Shown: in pieces, positions 26,401 through 39,180 of the stretch
How positions within the stretch are numbered: the first letter of the stretch is position 1
How the letters are laid out: every line of letters starts with the position of its first letter
Source of the DNA: Limanda limanda
Lineage: Eukaryota; Chordata; Actinopteri; Pleuronectiformes; Pleuronectidae
Assembly (NCBI RefSeq): GCF_963576545.1
Contig: NW_026870457.1
Span: 161,239-225,238, forward strand
Reading direction: 5' to 3'
DNA: 64,000 nucleotides
Notes under the pieces: model-generated
Told to the model about the DNA's origin: nothing
Databases searched by the model: none
The model's input: the letters and a program-made list of their open reading frames with translations, nothing else
Program-made: the position numbers and the translations under genes

Positions 26401-29400
26401 GATCGATTGGTACCATCCCCGAGCTTGTACGACCTTCGGAAGAGGTCGACCGACGAAATTCCCCCAAATCTGAGGAGATATTCTTGAATAACTTTTTTTG
26501 TGAATGTCGGAGAGACTTGCAAGTAGGCTCTACCCCCACTAAATGGGGTAGCGCGCATCGATCGGTACCATCCTTGAGCTTCTCCGACTTTCGGAAGGGT
26601 TAGGGTTAGGGTTAGGGATGAAAGCACATAGGAGAAAGAGATATTCTTGAATAACTTTTTTTGTGAAGGTCGGAGAGACTTGCAAGTAGGCTCTACCCCC
26701 ACTAAATGGGGTAGCGCGCATCGATCGGTACCATCCTTGAGCTTCTCCGACTTTCGGAAGGGTTAGGGTTAGGGTTAGGGATGAAAGCACATAGGAGAAA
26801 GAGATATTCTTGAATAACTTTTTTTGTGAAGGTCGGAGAGACTTGGAAAGTGGTTGCATCTGGACTAATTTGGGTCCTGCGGATCGATTGGTACCATCCC
26901 CGAGCTTGTACGACCTTCGGAAGAGGTCGACCGACGAAATTCCCCCAAATCTGAGGAGATATTCTTGAATAACTTTTTTTGTGAAGGTCGGAGAGACTTG
27001 CAAGTAGGCTCTACCCCCACTAAATGGGGTAGCGCGCATCGATCGGTACCATCCTTGAGCTTCTCCGACTTTCGGAAGGGTTAGGGTTAGGGTTAGGGAT
27101 GAAAGCACATGGGAGAAAGAGATATTCTTGAATAACTTTTTTTGTGAAGGTCGGAGAGACTTGCAAGTAGGCTCTACCCCCACTAAATGGGGTAGCGCGC
27201 ATCGATCGGTACCATCCTTGAGCTTCTCCGACTTTCGGAAGGGTTAGGGTTAGGGTTAGGGATGAAAGCACATAGGAGAAAGAGATATTCTTGAATAACG
27301 TTTTTTGTGAAGGTCGGAGAGACTTGGAAAGTGGTTGCATCTGGACTAATTTTGGTCCTGCGGATCGATTGGTACCATCCCCGAGCTTGTACGACCTTTG
27401 GAAGAGGTCGACCGACGAAATTCCCCCAAATCTGAGGAGATATTCTTGAATAACTTTTTTTGTGAAGGTCGGAGAGACTTGCAAGTAGGCTCTACCCCCA
27501 CTAAATGGGGTTGCGCGCATCGATCGGTACCATCTTTGAGCTTCTCCGACTTTCGGAAGGGTTAGGGTTAGGGTTAGGGATGAAAGCACATAGGAGAAAG
27601 AGATATTCTTGAATAACTTTTTTTGTGAAGGTCGGAGAGACTTGCAAGTAGGCTCTACCCCCACTAAATGGGGTAGCGCGCATCGATCGGTACCATCCTT
27701 GAGCTTCTCCGACTTTCGGAAGGGTTAGGGTTAGGGTTAGGGATGAAAGCACATAGGAGAAAGAGATATTCTTGAATAACATTTTTTGTGAAGGTCGGAG
27801 AGACTTGGAAAGTGGTTGCATCTGGACTAATTTGGGTCCTGCGGATCGATTGGTACCATCCCCGAGCTTGTACGACCTTTGGAAGAGGTCGACCGACGAA
27901 ATTCCCCCAAATCTGAGGAGATATTCTTGAATAACTTTTTTTGTGAAGGTCGGAGAGACTTGCAAGTAGGCTCTACCCCCACTAAATGGGGTAGCGCGCA
28001 TCGATCGGTACCATCCTTGAGCTTCTCCGACTTTCGGAAGGGTTAGGGTTAGGGTTAGGGATGAAAGCACATAGGAGAAAGAGATATTCTTGAATAACTT
28101 TTTTTGTGAAGGTCGGAGAGACTTGCAAGTAGGCTCTACCCCCACTAAATGGGGTAGCGCGCATCGATCGGTACCATCCTTGAGCTTCTCCGACTTTCGG
28201 AAGGGTTAGGGTTAGGGTTAGGGATGAAAGCACATAGGAGAAAGAGATATTCTTGAATAACTTTTTTTGTGAAGGTCGGAGAGACTTGGAAAGTGGTTGC
28301 ATCTGGACTAATTTGGGTCCTGCGGATCGATTGGTACCATCCCCGAGCTTGTACGACCTTCGGAAGAGGTCGACCGACGAAATTCCCCCAAATCTGAGGA
28401 GATATTCTTGAATAACTTTTTTTGTGAAGGTCGGAGAGACTTGCAAGTAGGCTCTACCCCCACTAAATGGGGTTGCGCGCATCGATCGGTACCATCCTTG
28501 AGCTTCTCCGACTTTCGGAAGGGTTAGGGTTAGGGTTAGGGATGAAAGCACATAGGAGAAAGAGATATTCTTGAATAACTTTTTTTGTGAAGGTCGGAGA
28601 GACTTGGAAAGTGGTTGCATCTGGACTAATTTGGGTCCTGCGGATCGATTGGTACCATCCCCGAGCTTGTACGACCTTCGGAAGAGGTCGACCGACGAAA
28701 TTCCCCCAAATCTGAGGAGATATTCTTGAATAACTTTTTTTGTGAAGGTTGGAGAGACTTGCAAGTAGGCTCTACCCCCACTAAATGGGGTAGCGCGCAT
28801 CGATCGGTACCATCCTTGAGCTTCTCCGACTTTCGGAAGGGTTAGGGTTAGGGTTAGGGATGAAAGCACATAGGAGAAAGAGATATTCTTGAATAACTTT
28901 TTTTGTGAAGGTCGGAGAGACTTGGAAAGTGGTTGCATCTGGCCTAATTTGGGTCCTGCAGATCGATTGGTACCATCCCCGAGCTTGTACGACCTTCGGA
29001 AGAGGTCGACCGACGAAATTCCCCCAAATCTGAGGAGATATTCTTGAATAACTTTTTTTGTGAAGGTCGGAGAGACTTGCAAGTAGGCTCTACCCCCACT
29101 AAATGGGGTAGCGCGCATCGATCGGTACCATCCTTGAGCTTCTCCGACTTTCGGAAGGGTTAGGGTTAGGGTTAGGGATGAAAGCACATAGGAGAAAGAG
29201 ATATTCTTGAATAACTTTTTTTGTGAAGGTCGGAGAGACTTGCAAGTAGGCTCTACCCCCACTAAATGGGGTAGCGCGCATCGATCGGTACCATCCTTGA
29301 GCTTTTCCGACTTTCGGAAGGGTTAGGGTTAGGGTTAGGGATGAAAGCACATAGGAGAAAGAGATATTCTTGAATAACTTTTTTTGTGAAGGTCGGAGAG

Positions 29401-32400
29401 ACTTGCAAGTAGGCTCTACCCCCACTAAATGGGGTAGCGCGCATCGATCGGTACCATCCTTGAGCTTCTCCGAATTTCGGAAGGGTTAGGGTTAGGGTTA
29501 GGGATGAAAGCACATAGGAGAAAGAGATATTCTTGAATAACTTTTTTTGTGAAGGTCGGAGAGACTTGCAAGTAGGCTCTACCCCCACTAAATGGGGTTG
29601 CGCGCATCGATCGGTACCATCCTTGAGCTTCTCCGACTTTCGGAAGGGTTAGGGTTAGGGTTAGGGATGAAAGCACATAGGAGAAAGAGATATTCTTGAA
29701 TAACTTTTTTTGTGAAGGTCGGAGAGACTTGGAAAGTGGTTGCATCTGGACTAATTTGGGTCCTGCGGATCGATTGGTACCATCCCCGAGCTTGTACGAC
29801 CTTCGGAAGAGGTCCACCGACGAAATTCCCCCAAATCTGAGGAGATATTCTTGAATAACTTTTTTTGTGAAGGTCGGAGAGACTTGCAAGTAGGCTCTAC
29901 CCCCACTAAATGGGGTAGCGCGCATCGATCGGTACCATCCTTGAGCTTCTCCGACTTTCGGAAGGGTTAGGGTTAGGGTTAGGGATGAAAGCACATAGGA
30001 GAAAGAGATATTCTTGAATAACTTTTTTTGTGAAGGTCGGAGAGACTTGCAAGTAGGCTCTACCCCCACTAAATGGGGTAGCGCGCATCGATCGGTACCA
30101 TCCTTGAGCTTCTCCGACTTTCGGAAGGGTTAGGGTTAGGGTTAGGGATGAAAGCACATAGGAGAAAGAGATATTCTTGAATAACTTTTTTTGTGAAGGT
30201 CGGAGAGACTTGCAAGTAGGCTCTACCCCCACTAAATGGGGTAGCGCGCATCGATCGGTACCATCTTTGAGCTTCTCCGACTTTCGGAAGGGTTAGGGTT
30301 AGGGTTAGGGATGAAAGCACATAGGAGAAAGAGATATTCTTGAATAACTTTTTTTGTGAAGGTCGGAGAGACTTGGAAAGTGGTTGCATCTGGACTAATT
30401 TGGGTCCTGCGGATCGATTGGTACCATCCCCGAGCTTGTACGACCTTCGGAAGAGGTCGACCGACGAAATTCCCCCAAATCTGAGGAGATATTCTTGAAT
30501 AACTTTTTTTGTGAATGTCGGAGAGACTTGCAAGTAGGCTCTACCCCCACTAAATGGGGTAGCGCGCATCGATCGGTACCATCCTTGAGCTTCTCCGACT
30601 TTCGGAAGGGTTAGGGTTAGGGTTAGGGATGAAAGCACATAGGAGAAAGAGATATTCTTGAATAACGTTTTTTGTGAAGGTCGGAGAGACTTGCAAGTAG
30701 GCTCTACCCCCACTAAATGGGGTAGCGCGCATCGATCGGTACCATCCTTGAGCTTCTCCGACTTTCGGAAGGGTTAGGGTTAGGGTTAGGGATGAAAGCA
30801 CATAGGAGAAAGAGATATTCTTGAATAACTTTTTTTGTGAAGGTCGGAGAGACTTGGAAAGTGGTTGCATCTGGACTAATTTGGGTCCTGCGGATCGATT
30901 GGTACCATCCCCGAGCTTGTACGACCTTCGAAAGAGGTCGACCGACGAAATTCCCCCAAATCTGAGGAGATATTCTTGAATAACTTTTTTTGTGAAGGTC
31001 GGAGAGACTTGCAAGTAGGCTCTACCCCCACTAAATGGGGTAGCGCGCATCGATCGGTACCATCCTTGAGCTTCTCCGACTTTCGGAAGGGTTAGGGTTA
31101 GGGTTAGGGATGAAAGCACATAGGAGAAAGAGATATTCTTGAATAACTTTTTTTGTGAAGGTCGGAGAGACTTGCAAGTAGGCTCTACCCCCACTAAATG
31201 GGGTAGCGCGCATCGATCGGTACCATCCTTGAGCTTCTCCGACTTTCGGAAGGGTTAGGGTTAGGGTTAGGGATGAAAGCACATAGGAGAAAGAGATATT
31301 CTTGAATAACTTTTTTTGTGAAGGTCGGAGAGACTTGGAAAGTGGTTGCATCTGGACTAATTTGGGTCCTGCGGATCGATTGGTACCATCCCCGAGCTTG
31401 TACGACCTTCGAAAGAGGTCGACCGACGAAATTCCCCCAAATCTGAGGAGATATTCTTGAATAACTTTTTTTGTGAAGGTCGGAGAGACTTGCAAGTAGG
31501 CTCTACCCCCACTAAATGGGGTAGCGCGCATCGATCGGTACCATCCTTGAGCTTCTCCGACTTTCGGAAGGGTTAGGGTTAGGGTTAGGGATGAAAGCAC
31601 ATAGGAGAAAGAGATATTCTTGAATAACTTTTTTTGTGAAGGTCGGAGAGACTTGCAAGTAGGCTCTACCCCCACTAAATGGGGTAGCGCGCATCGATCG
31701 GTACCATCCTTGAGCTTCTCCGACTTTCGGAAGGGTTAGGGTTAGGGTTAGGGATGAAAGCACATAGGAGAAAGAGATATTCTTGAATAACTTTTTTTGT
31801 GAAGGTCGGAGAGACTTGGAAAGTGGTTGCATCTGGACTAATTTGGGTCCTGCGGATCGATTGGTACCATCCCCGAGCTTGTACGACCTTCGGAAGAGGT
31901 CGACCGACGAAATTCCCCCAAATCTGAGGAGATATTCTTGAATAACTTTTTTTGTGAAGGTCGGAGAGACTTGCAAGTAGGCTCTACCCCCACTAAATGG
32001 GGTAGCGCGCATCGATCGGTACCATCCTTGAGCTTCTCCGACTTTCGGAAGGGTTAGGGTTAGGGTTAGGGATGAAAGCACATGGGAGAAAGAGATATTC
32101 TTGAATAACTTTTTTTGTGAAGGTCGGAGAGACTTGCAAGTAGGCTCTACCCCCACTAAATGGGGTAGCGCGCATCGATCGGTACCATCCTTGAGCTTCT
32201 CCGACTTTCGGAAGGGTTAGGGTTAGGGTTAGGGATGAAAGCACATAGGAGAAAGAGATATTCTTGAATAACGTTTTTTGTGAAGGTCGGAGAGACTTGG
32301 AAAGTGGTTGCATCTGGACTAATTTTGGTCCTGCGGATCGATTGGTACCATCCCCGAGCTTGTACGACCTTTGGAAGAGGTCGACCGACGAAATTCCCCC

Positions 32401-32454
32401 AAATCTGAGGAGATATTCTTGAATAACTTTTTTTGTGAAGGTCGGAGAGACTTG
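23471..32454 (+). repeat. Tandem duplication of a 4,492-bp, 28-module segment
   Basis: Segments 23,471-27,962 and 27,963-32,454 abut and share the block order 7,1,1,3,1,3,3,3,3,3. Shared rare variants sit exactly 4,492 apart: 24,258/28,750 (GGTTGG), 24,813/29,305 (GCTTTTCC), 24,982/29,474 (CGAATTTC), 25,323/29,815 (GGTCCACC) and 26,024/30,516 (GAATGTCGG). In the later part the copies drift by one 481-bp block: the AACATTTT variant is at 27,781 and 32,754, which is 4,973 apart. Confidence 0.92.
24588..25239 (+). repeat. Run of four consecutive A modules
   Basis: A modules start at 24,588, 24,751, 24,914 and 25,077 with no B between them. The fourth carries GGGGTTG rather than the GGGGTAG usual after an A-A junction. 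The same four-A run is at 29,080-29,731 in the tandem copy. Runs of three A begin at 25,395, 29,887, 35,488, 36,132, 37,893, 38,537, 46,535, 51,337 and 51,975. Confidence 0.9.
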
Positions 32455-34370
32455 CAAGTAGGCTCTACCCCCACTAAATGGGGTTGCGCGCATCGATCGG
32501 TACCATCTTTGAGCTTCTCCGACTTTCGGAAGGGTTAGGGTTAGGGTTAGGGATGAAAGCACATAGGAGAAAGAGATATTCTTGAATAACTTTTTTTGTG
32601 AAGGTCGGAGAGACTTGCAAGTAGGCTCTACCCCCACTAAATGGGGTAGCGCGCATCGATCGGTACCATCCTTGAGCTTCTCCGACTTTCGGAAGGGTTA
32701 GGGTTAGGGTTAGGGATGAAAGCACATAGGAGAAAGAGATATTCTTGAATAACATTTTTTGTGAAGGTCGGAGAGACTTGGAAAGTGGTTGCATCTGGAC
32801 TAATTTGGGTCCTGCGGATCGATTGGTACCATCCCCGAGCTTGTACGACCTTTGGAAGAGGTCGACCGACGAAATTCCCCCAAATCTGAGGAGATATTCT
32901 TGAATAACTTTTTTTGTGAAGGTCGGAGAGACTTGCAAGTAGGCTCTACCCCCACTAAATGGGGTAGCGCGCATCGATCGGTACCATCCTTGAGCTTCTC
33001 CGACTTTCGGAAGGGTTAGGGTTAGGGTTAGGGATGAAAGCACATAGGAGAAAGAGATATTCTTGAATAACGTTTTTTGTGAAGGTCGGAGAGACTTGGA
33101 AAGTGGTTGCATCTGGACTAATTTGGGTCCTGCGGATCGATTGGTACCATCCCCGAGCTTGTACGACCTTCGGAAGAGGTCGACCGACGAAATTCCCCCA
33201 AATCTGAGGAGATATTCTTGAATAACTTTTTTTGTGAAGGTCGGAGAGACTTGCAAGTAGGCTCTACCCCCACTAAATGGGGTTGCGCGCATCGATCGGT
33301 ACCATCCTTGAGCTTCTCCGACTTTCGGAAGGGTTAGGGTTAGGGTTAGGGATGAAAGCACATAGGAGAAAGAGATATTCTTGAATAACTTTTTTTGTGA
33401 AGGTCGGAGAGACTTGCAAGTAGGCTCTACCCCCACTAAATGGGGTAGCGCGCATCGATCGGTACCATCCTTGAGCTTCTCCGACTTTCGGAAGGGTTAG
33501 GGTTAGGGTTAGGGATGAAAGCACATAGGAGAAAGAGATATTCTTGAATAACTTTTTTTGTGAAGGTCGGAGAGACTTGGAAAGTGGTTGCATCTGGACT
33601 AATTTGGGTCCTGCGGATCGATTGGTACCATCCCCGAGCTTGTACGACCTTCGGAAGAGGTCGACCGACGAAATTCCCCCAAATCTGAGGAGATATTCTT
33701 GAATAACTTTTTTTGTGAAGGTCGGAGAGACTTGCAAGTAGGCTCTACCCCCACTAAATGGGGTTGCGCGCATCGATCGGTACCATCCTTGAGCTTCTCC
33801 GACTTTCGGAAGGGTTAGGGTTAGGGTTAGGGATGAAAGCACATAGGAGAAAGAGATATTCTTGAATAACTTTTTTTGTGAAGGTCGGAGAGACTTGGAA
33901 AGTGGTTGCATCTGGACTAATTTGGGTCCTGCGGATCGATTGGTACCATCTCCGAGCTTGTACGACCTTCGGAAGAGGTCGACCGACGAAATTCCCCCAA
34001 ATCTGAGGAGATATTCTTGAATAACTTTTTTTGTGAAGGTCGGAGAGACTTGCAAGTAGGCTCTACCCCCACTAAATGGGGTAGCGCGCATCGATCGGTA
34101 CCATCCTTGAGCTTCTCCGACTTTCGGAAGGGTTAGGGTTAGGGTTAGGGATGAAAGCACATAGGAGAAAGAGATATTCTTGAATAACTTTTTTTGTGAA
34201 GGTCGGAGAGACTTGGAAAGTGGTTGCATCTGGACTAATTTGGGTCCTGCAGATCGATTGGTACCATCCCCGAGCTTGTACGACCTTCGGAAGAGGTCGA
34301 CCGACGAAATTCCCCCAAATCTGAGGAGATATTCTTGAATAACTTTTTTTGTGAAGGTCGGAGAGACTTG

Positions 34371-37300
34371 CAAGTAGGCTCTACCCCCACTAAATGGGGT
34401 AGCGCGCATCGATCGGTACCATCCTTGAGCTTCTCCGACTTTCGGAAGGGTTAGGGTTAGGGTTAGGGATGAAAGCACATAGGAGAAAGAGATATTCTTG
34501 AATAACTTTTTTTGTGAAGGTCGGAGAGACTTGCAAGTAGGCTCTACCCCCACTAAATGGGGTAGCGCGCATCGATCGGTACCATCCTTGAGCTTCTCCG
34601 ACTTTCGGAAGGGTTAGGGTTAGGGTTAGGGATGAAAGCACATAGGAGAAAGAGATATTCTTGAATAACTTTTTTTGTGAAGGTCGGAGAGACTTGGAAA
34701 GTGGTTGCATCTGGACTAATTTGGGTCCTGCGGATCGATTGGTACCATCCCCGAGCTTGTACGACCTTCGGAAGAGGTCGACCGACGAAATTCCCCCAAA
34801 TCTGAGGAGATATTCTTGAATAACTTTTTTTGTGAAGGTCGGAGAGACTTGCAAGTAGGCTCTACCCCCACTAAATGGGGTTGCACGCATCGATCGGTAC
34901 CATCCTTGAGCTTCTCCGACTTTCGGAAGGGTTAGGGTTAGGGTTAGGGATGAAAGCACATAGGAGAAAGAGATATTCTTGAATAACTTTTTTTGTGAAG
35001 GTCGGAGAGACTTGGAAAGTGGTTGCATCTGGACTAATTTGGGTCCTGCGGATCGATTGGTACCATCCCCGAGCTTGTACGACCTTCGGAAGAGGTCGAC
35101 CGACGAAATTCCCCCAAATCTGAGGAGATATTCTTGAATAACTTTTTTTGTGAAGGTTGGAGAGACTTGCAAGTAGGCTCTACCCCCACTAAATGGGGTA
35201 GCGCGCATCGATCGGTACCATCCTTGAGCTTCTCCGACTTTCGGAAGGGTTAGGGTTAGGGTTAGGGATGAAAGCACATAGGAGAAAGAGATATTCTTGA
35301 ATAACTTTTTTTGTGAAGGTCGGAGAGACTTGGAAAGTGGTTGCATCTGGACTAATTTGGGTCCTGCAGATCGATTGGTACCATCCCCGAGCTTGTACGA
35401 CCTTCGGAAGAGGTCGACCGACGAAATTCCCCCAAATCTGAGGAGATATTCTTGAATAACTTTTTTTGTGAAGGTCGGAGAGACTTGCAAGTAGGCTCTA
35501 CCCCCACTAAATGGGGTAGCGCGCATCGATCGGTACCATCCTTGAGCTTCTCCGACTTTCGGAAGGGTTAGGGTTAGGGTTAGGGATGAAAGCACATAGG
35601 AGAAAGAGATATTCTTGAATAACTTTTTTTGTGAAGGTCGGAGAGACTTGCAAGTAGGCTCTACCCCCACTAAATGGGGTAGCGCGCATCGATCGGTACC
35701 ATCCTTGAGCTTCTCCGAATTTCGGAAGGGTTAGGGTTAGGGTTAGGGATGAAAGCACATAGGAGAAAGAGATATTCTTGAATAACTTTTTTTGTGAAGG
35801 TCGGAGAGACTTGCAAGTAGGCTCTACCCCCACTAAATGGGGTTGCGCGCATCGATCGGTACCATCCTTGAGCTTCTCCGACTTTCGGAAGGGTTAGGGT
35901 TAGGGTTAGGGATGAAAGCACATAGGAGAAAGAGATATTCTTGAATAACTTTTTTTGTGAAGGTCGGAGAGACTTGGAAAGTGGTTGCATCTGGACTAAT
36001 TTGGGTCCTGCGGATCGATTGGTACCATCCCCGAGCTTGTACGACCTTCGGAAGAGGTCCACCGACGAAATTCCCCCAAATCTGAGGAGATATTCTTGAA
36101 TAACTTTTTTTGTGAAGGTCGGAGAGACTTGCAAGTAGGCTCTACCCCCACTAAATGGGGTAGCGCGCATCGATCGGTACCATCCTTGAGCTTCTCCGAC
36201 TTTCGGAAGGGTTAGGGTTAGGGTTAGGTATGAAAGCACATAGGAGAAAGAGATATTCTTGAATAACTTTTTTTGTGAAGGTCGGAGAGACTTGCAAGTA
36301 GGCTCTACCCCCACTAAATGGGGTAGCGCGCATCGATCGGTACCATCCTTGAGCTTCTCCGACTTTCGGAAGGGTTAGGGTTAGGGTTAGGGATGAAAGC
36401 ACATAGGAGAAAGAGATATTCTTGAATAACTTTTTTTGTGAAGGTCGGAGAGACTTGCAAGTAGGCTCTACCCCCACTAAATGGGGTAGCGCGCATCGAT
36501 CGGTACCATCTTTGAGCTTCTCCGACTTTCGGAAGGGTTAGGGTTAGGGTTAGGGATGAAAGCACATAGGAGAAAGAGATATTCTTGAATAACTTTTTTT
36601 GTGAAGGTCGGAGAGACTTGGAAAGTGGTTGCATCTGGACTAATTTGGGTCCTGCGGATCGATTGGTACCATCCCCGAGCTTGTACGACCTTCGGAAGAG
36701 GTCGACCGACGAAATTCCCCCAAATCTGAGGAGATATTCTTGAATAACTTTTTTTGTGAATGTCGGAGAGACTTGCAAGTAGGCTCTACCCCCACTAAAT
36801 GGGGTAGCGCGCATCGATCGGTACCATCCTTGAGCTTCTCCGACTTTCGGAAGGGTTAGGGTTAGGGTTAGGGATGAAAGCACATAGGAGAAAGAGATAT
36901 TCTTGAATAACGTTTTTTGTGAAGGTCGGAGAGACTTGCAAGTAGGCTCTACCCCCACTAAATGGGGTAGCGCGCATCGATCGGTACCATCCTTGAGCTT
37001 CTCCGACTTTCGGAAGGGTTAGGGTTAGGGTTAGGGATGAAAGCACATAGGAGAAAGAGATATTCTTGAATAACTTTTTTTGTGAAGGTCGGAGAGACTT
37101 GGAAAGTGGTTGCATCTGGACTAATTTGGGTCCTGCGGATCGATTGGTACCATCCCCGAGCTTGTACGACCTTCGAAAGAGGTCGACCGACGAAATTCCC
37201 CCAAATCTGAGGAGATATTCTTGAATAACTTTTTTTGTGAAGGTCGGAGAGACTTGCAAGTAGGCTCTACCCCCACTAAATGGGGTAGCGCGCATCGATC

Positions 37301-39180
37301 GGTACCATCCTTGAGCTTCTCCGACTTTCGGAAGGGTTAGGGTTAGGGTTAGGGATGAAAGCACATAGGAGAAAGAGATATTCTTGAATAACTTTTTTTG
37401 TGAAGGTCGGAGAGACTTGGAAAGTGGTTGCATCTGGACTAATTTGGGTCCTGCGGATCGATTGGTACCATCCCCGAGCTTGTACGACCTTCGGAAGAGG
37501 TCGACCGACGAAATTCCCCCAAATCTGAGGAGATATTCTTGAATAACTTTTTTTGTGAAGGTTGGAGAGACTTGCAAGTAGGCTCTACCCCCACTAAATG
37601 GGGTAGCGCGCATCGATCGGTACCATCCTTGAGCTTCTCCGACTTTCGGAAGGGTTAGGGTTAGGGTTAGGGATGAAAGCACATAGGAGAAAGAGATATT
37701 CTTGAATAACTTTTTTTGTGAAGGTCGGAGAGACTTGGAAAGTGGTTGCATCTGGACTAATTTGGGTCCTGCAGATCGATTGGTACCATCCCCGAGCTTG
37801 TACGACCTTCGGAAGAGGTCGACCGACGAAATTCCCCCAAATCTGAGGAGATATTCTTGAATAACTTTTTTTGTGAAGGTCGGAGAGACTTGCAAGTAGG
37901 CTCTACCCCCACTAAATGGGGTAGCGCGCATCGATCGGTACCATCCTTGAGCTTCTCCGACTTTCGGAAGGGTTAGGGTTAGGGTTAGGGATGAAAGCAC
38001 ATAGGAGAAAGAGATATTCTTGAATAACTTTTTTTGTGAAGGTCGGAGAGACTTGCAAGTAGGCTCTACCCCCACTAAATGGGGTAGCGCGCATCGATCG
38101 GTACCATCCTTGAGCTTCTCCGAATTTCGGAAGGGTTAGGGTTAGGGTTAGGGATGAAAGCACATAGGAGAAAGAGATATTCTTGAATAACTTTTTTTGT
38201 GAAGGTCGGAGAGACTTGCAAGTAGGCTCTACCCCCACTAAATGGGGTTGCGCGCATCGATCGGTACCATCCTTGAGCTTCTCCGACTTTCGGAAGGGTT
38301 AGGGTTAGGGTTAGGGATGAAAGCACATAGGAGAAAGAGATATTCTTGAATAACTTTTTTTGTGAAGGTCGGAGAGACTTGGAAAGTGGTTGCATCTGGA
38401 CTAATTTGGGTCCTGCGGATCGATTGGTACCATCCCCGAGCTTGTACGACCTTCGGAAGAGGTCCACCGACGAAATTCCCCCAAATCTGAGGAGATATTC
38501 TTGAATAACTTTTTTTGTGAAGGTCGGAGAGACTTGCAAGTAGGCTCTACCCCCACTAAATGGGGTAGCGCGCATCGATCGGTACCATCCTTGAGCTTCT
38601 CCGACTTTCGGAAGGGTTAGGGTTAGGGTTAGGTATGAAAGCACATAGGAGAAAGAGATATTCTTGAATAACTTTTTTTGTGAAGGTCGGAGAGACTTGC
38701 AAGTAGGCTCTACCCCCACTAAATGGGGTAGCGCGCATCGATCGGTACCATCCTTGAGCTTCTCCGACTTTCGGAAGGGTTAGGGTTAGGGTTAGGGATG
38801 AAAGCACATAGGAGAAAGAGATATTCTTGAATAACTTTTTTTGTGAAGGTCGGAGAGACTTGCAAGTAGGCTCTACCCCCACTAAATGGGGTAGCGCGCA
38901 TCGATCGGTACCATCTTTGAGCTTCTCCGACTTTCGGAAGGGTTAGGGTTAGGGTTAGGGATGAAAGCACATAGGAGAAAGAGATATTCTTGAATAACTT
39001 TTTTTGTGAAGGTCGGAGAGACTTGGAAAGTGGTTGCATCTGGACTAATTTGGGTCCTGCGGATCGATTGGTACCATCCCCGAGCTTGTACGACCTTCGG
39101 AAGAGGTCGACCGACGAAATTCCCCCAAATCTGAGGAGATATTCTTGAATAACTTTTTTTGTGAATGTCGGAGAGACTTG
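34371..39180 (+). repeat. Tandem duplication of a 2,405-bp segment
   Basis: Segments 34,371-36,775 and 36,776-39,180 abut and share the block order 7,1,3,1,3. Rare variants pair at an offset of 2,405: 35,158/37,563 (GGTTGG) and 36,229/38,634 (TTAGGT). The segment is a shorter relative of the 4,492-bp unit, with fewer single-A and 3-module blocks. A partial third relative lies near 46,060-47,200. Confidence 0.9.
36229..36229 (+). repeat. TTAGGT variant in the last telomeric unit
   Basis: The last unit ends in GGT at 36,229, 38,634 and 46,632, removing the fourth G-run. The three copies belong to the same subfamily, marked by GGTCCACC in the preceding B. Confidence 0.88.

Larger units (their letters stand above)
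24588..39180 (+). repeat. Region II: blocks including single-A units, with tandem duplications
   Basis: Block starts (module count): 24588 (1), 24751 (1), 24914 (3), 25395 (1), 25558 (3), 26039 (3), 26520 (3), 27001 (3), 27482 (3), 27963 (7), 29080 (1), 29243 (1), 29406 (3), 29887 (1), 30050 (3), 30531 (3), 31012 (3), 31493 (3), 31974 (3), 32455 (5), 33254 (7), 34371 (7), 35488 (1), 35651 (3), 36132 (1), 36295 (3), 36776 (7), 37893 (1), 38056 (3), 38537 (1), 38700 (3). Single-A blocks make runs of three or four A modules. Subfamily markers are CCGAATTTCGG in an A and GGTCCACC in a B. Confidence 0.93.
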
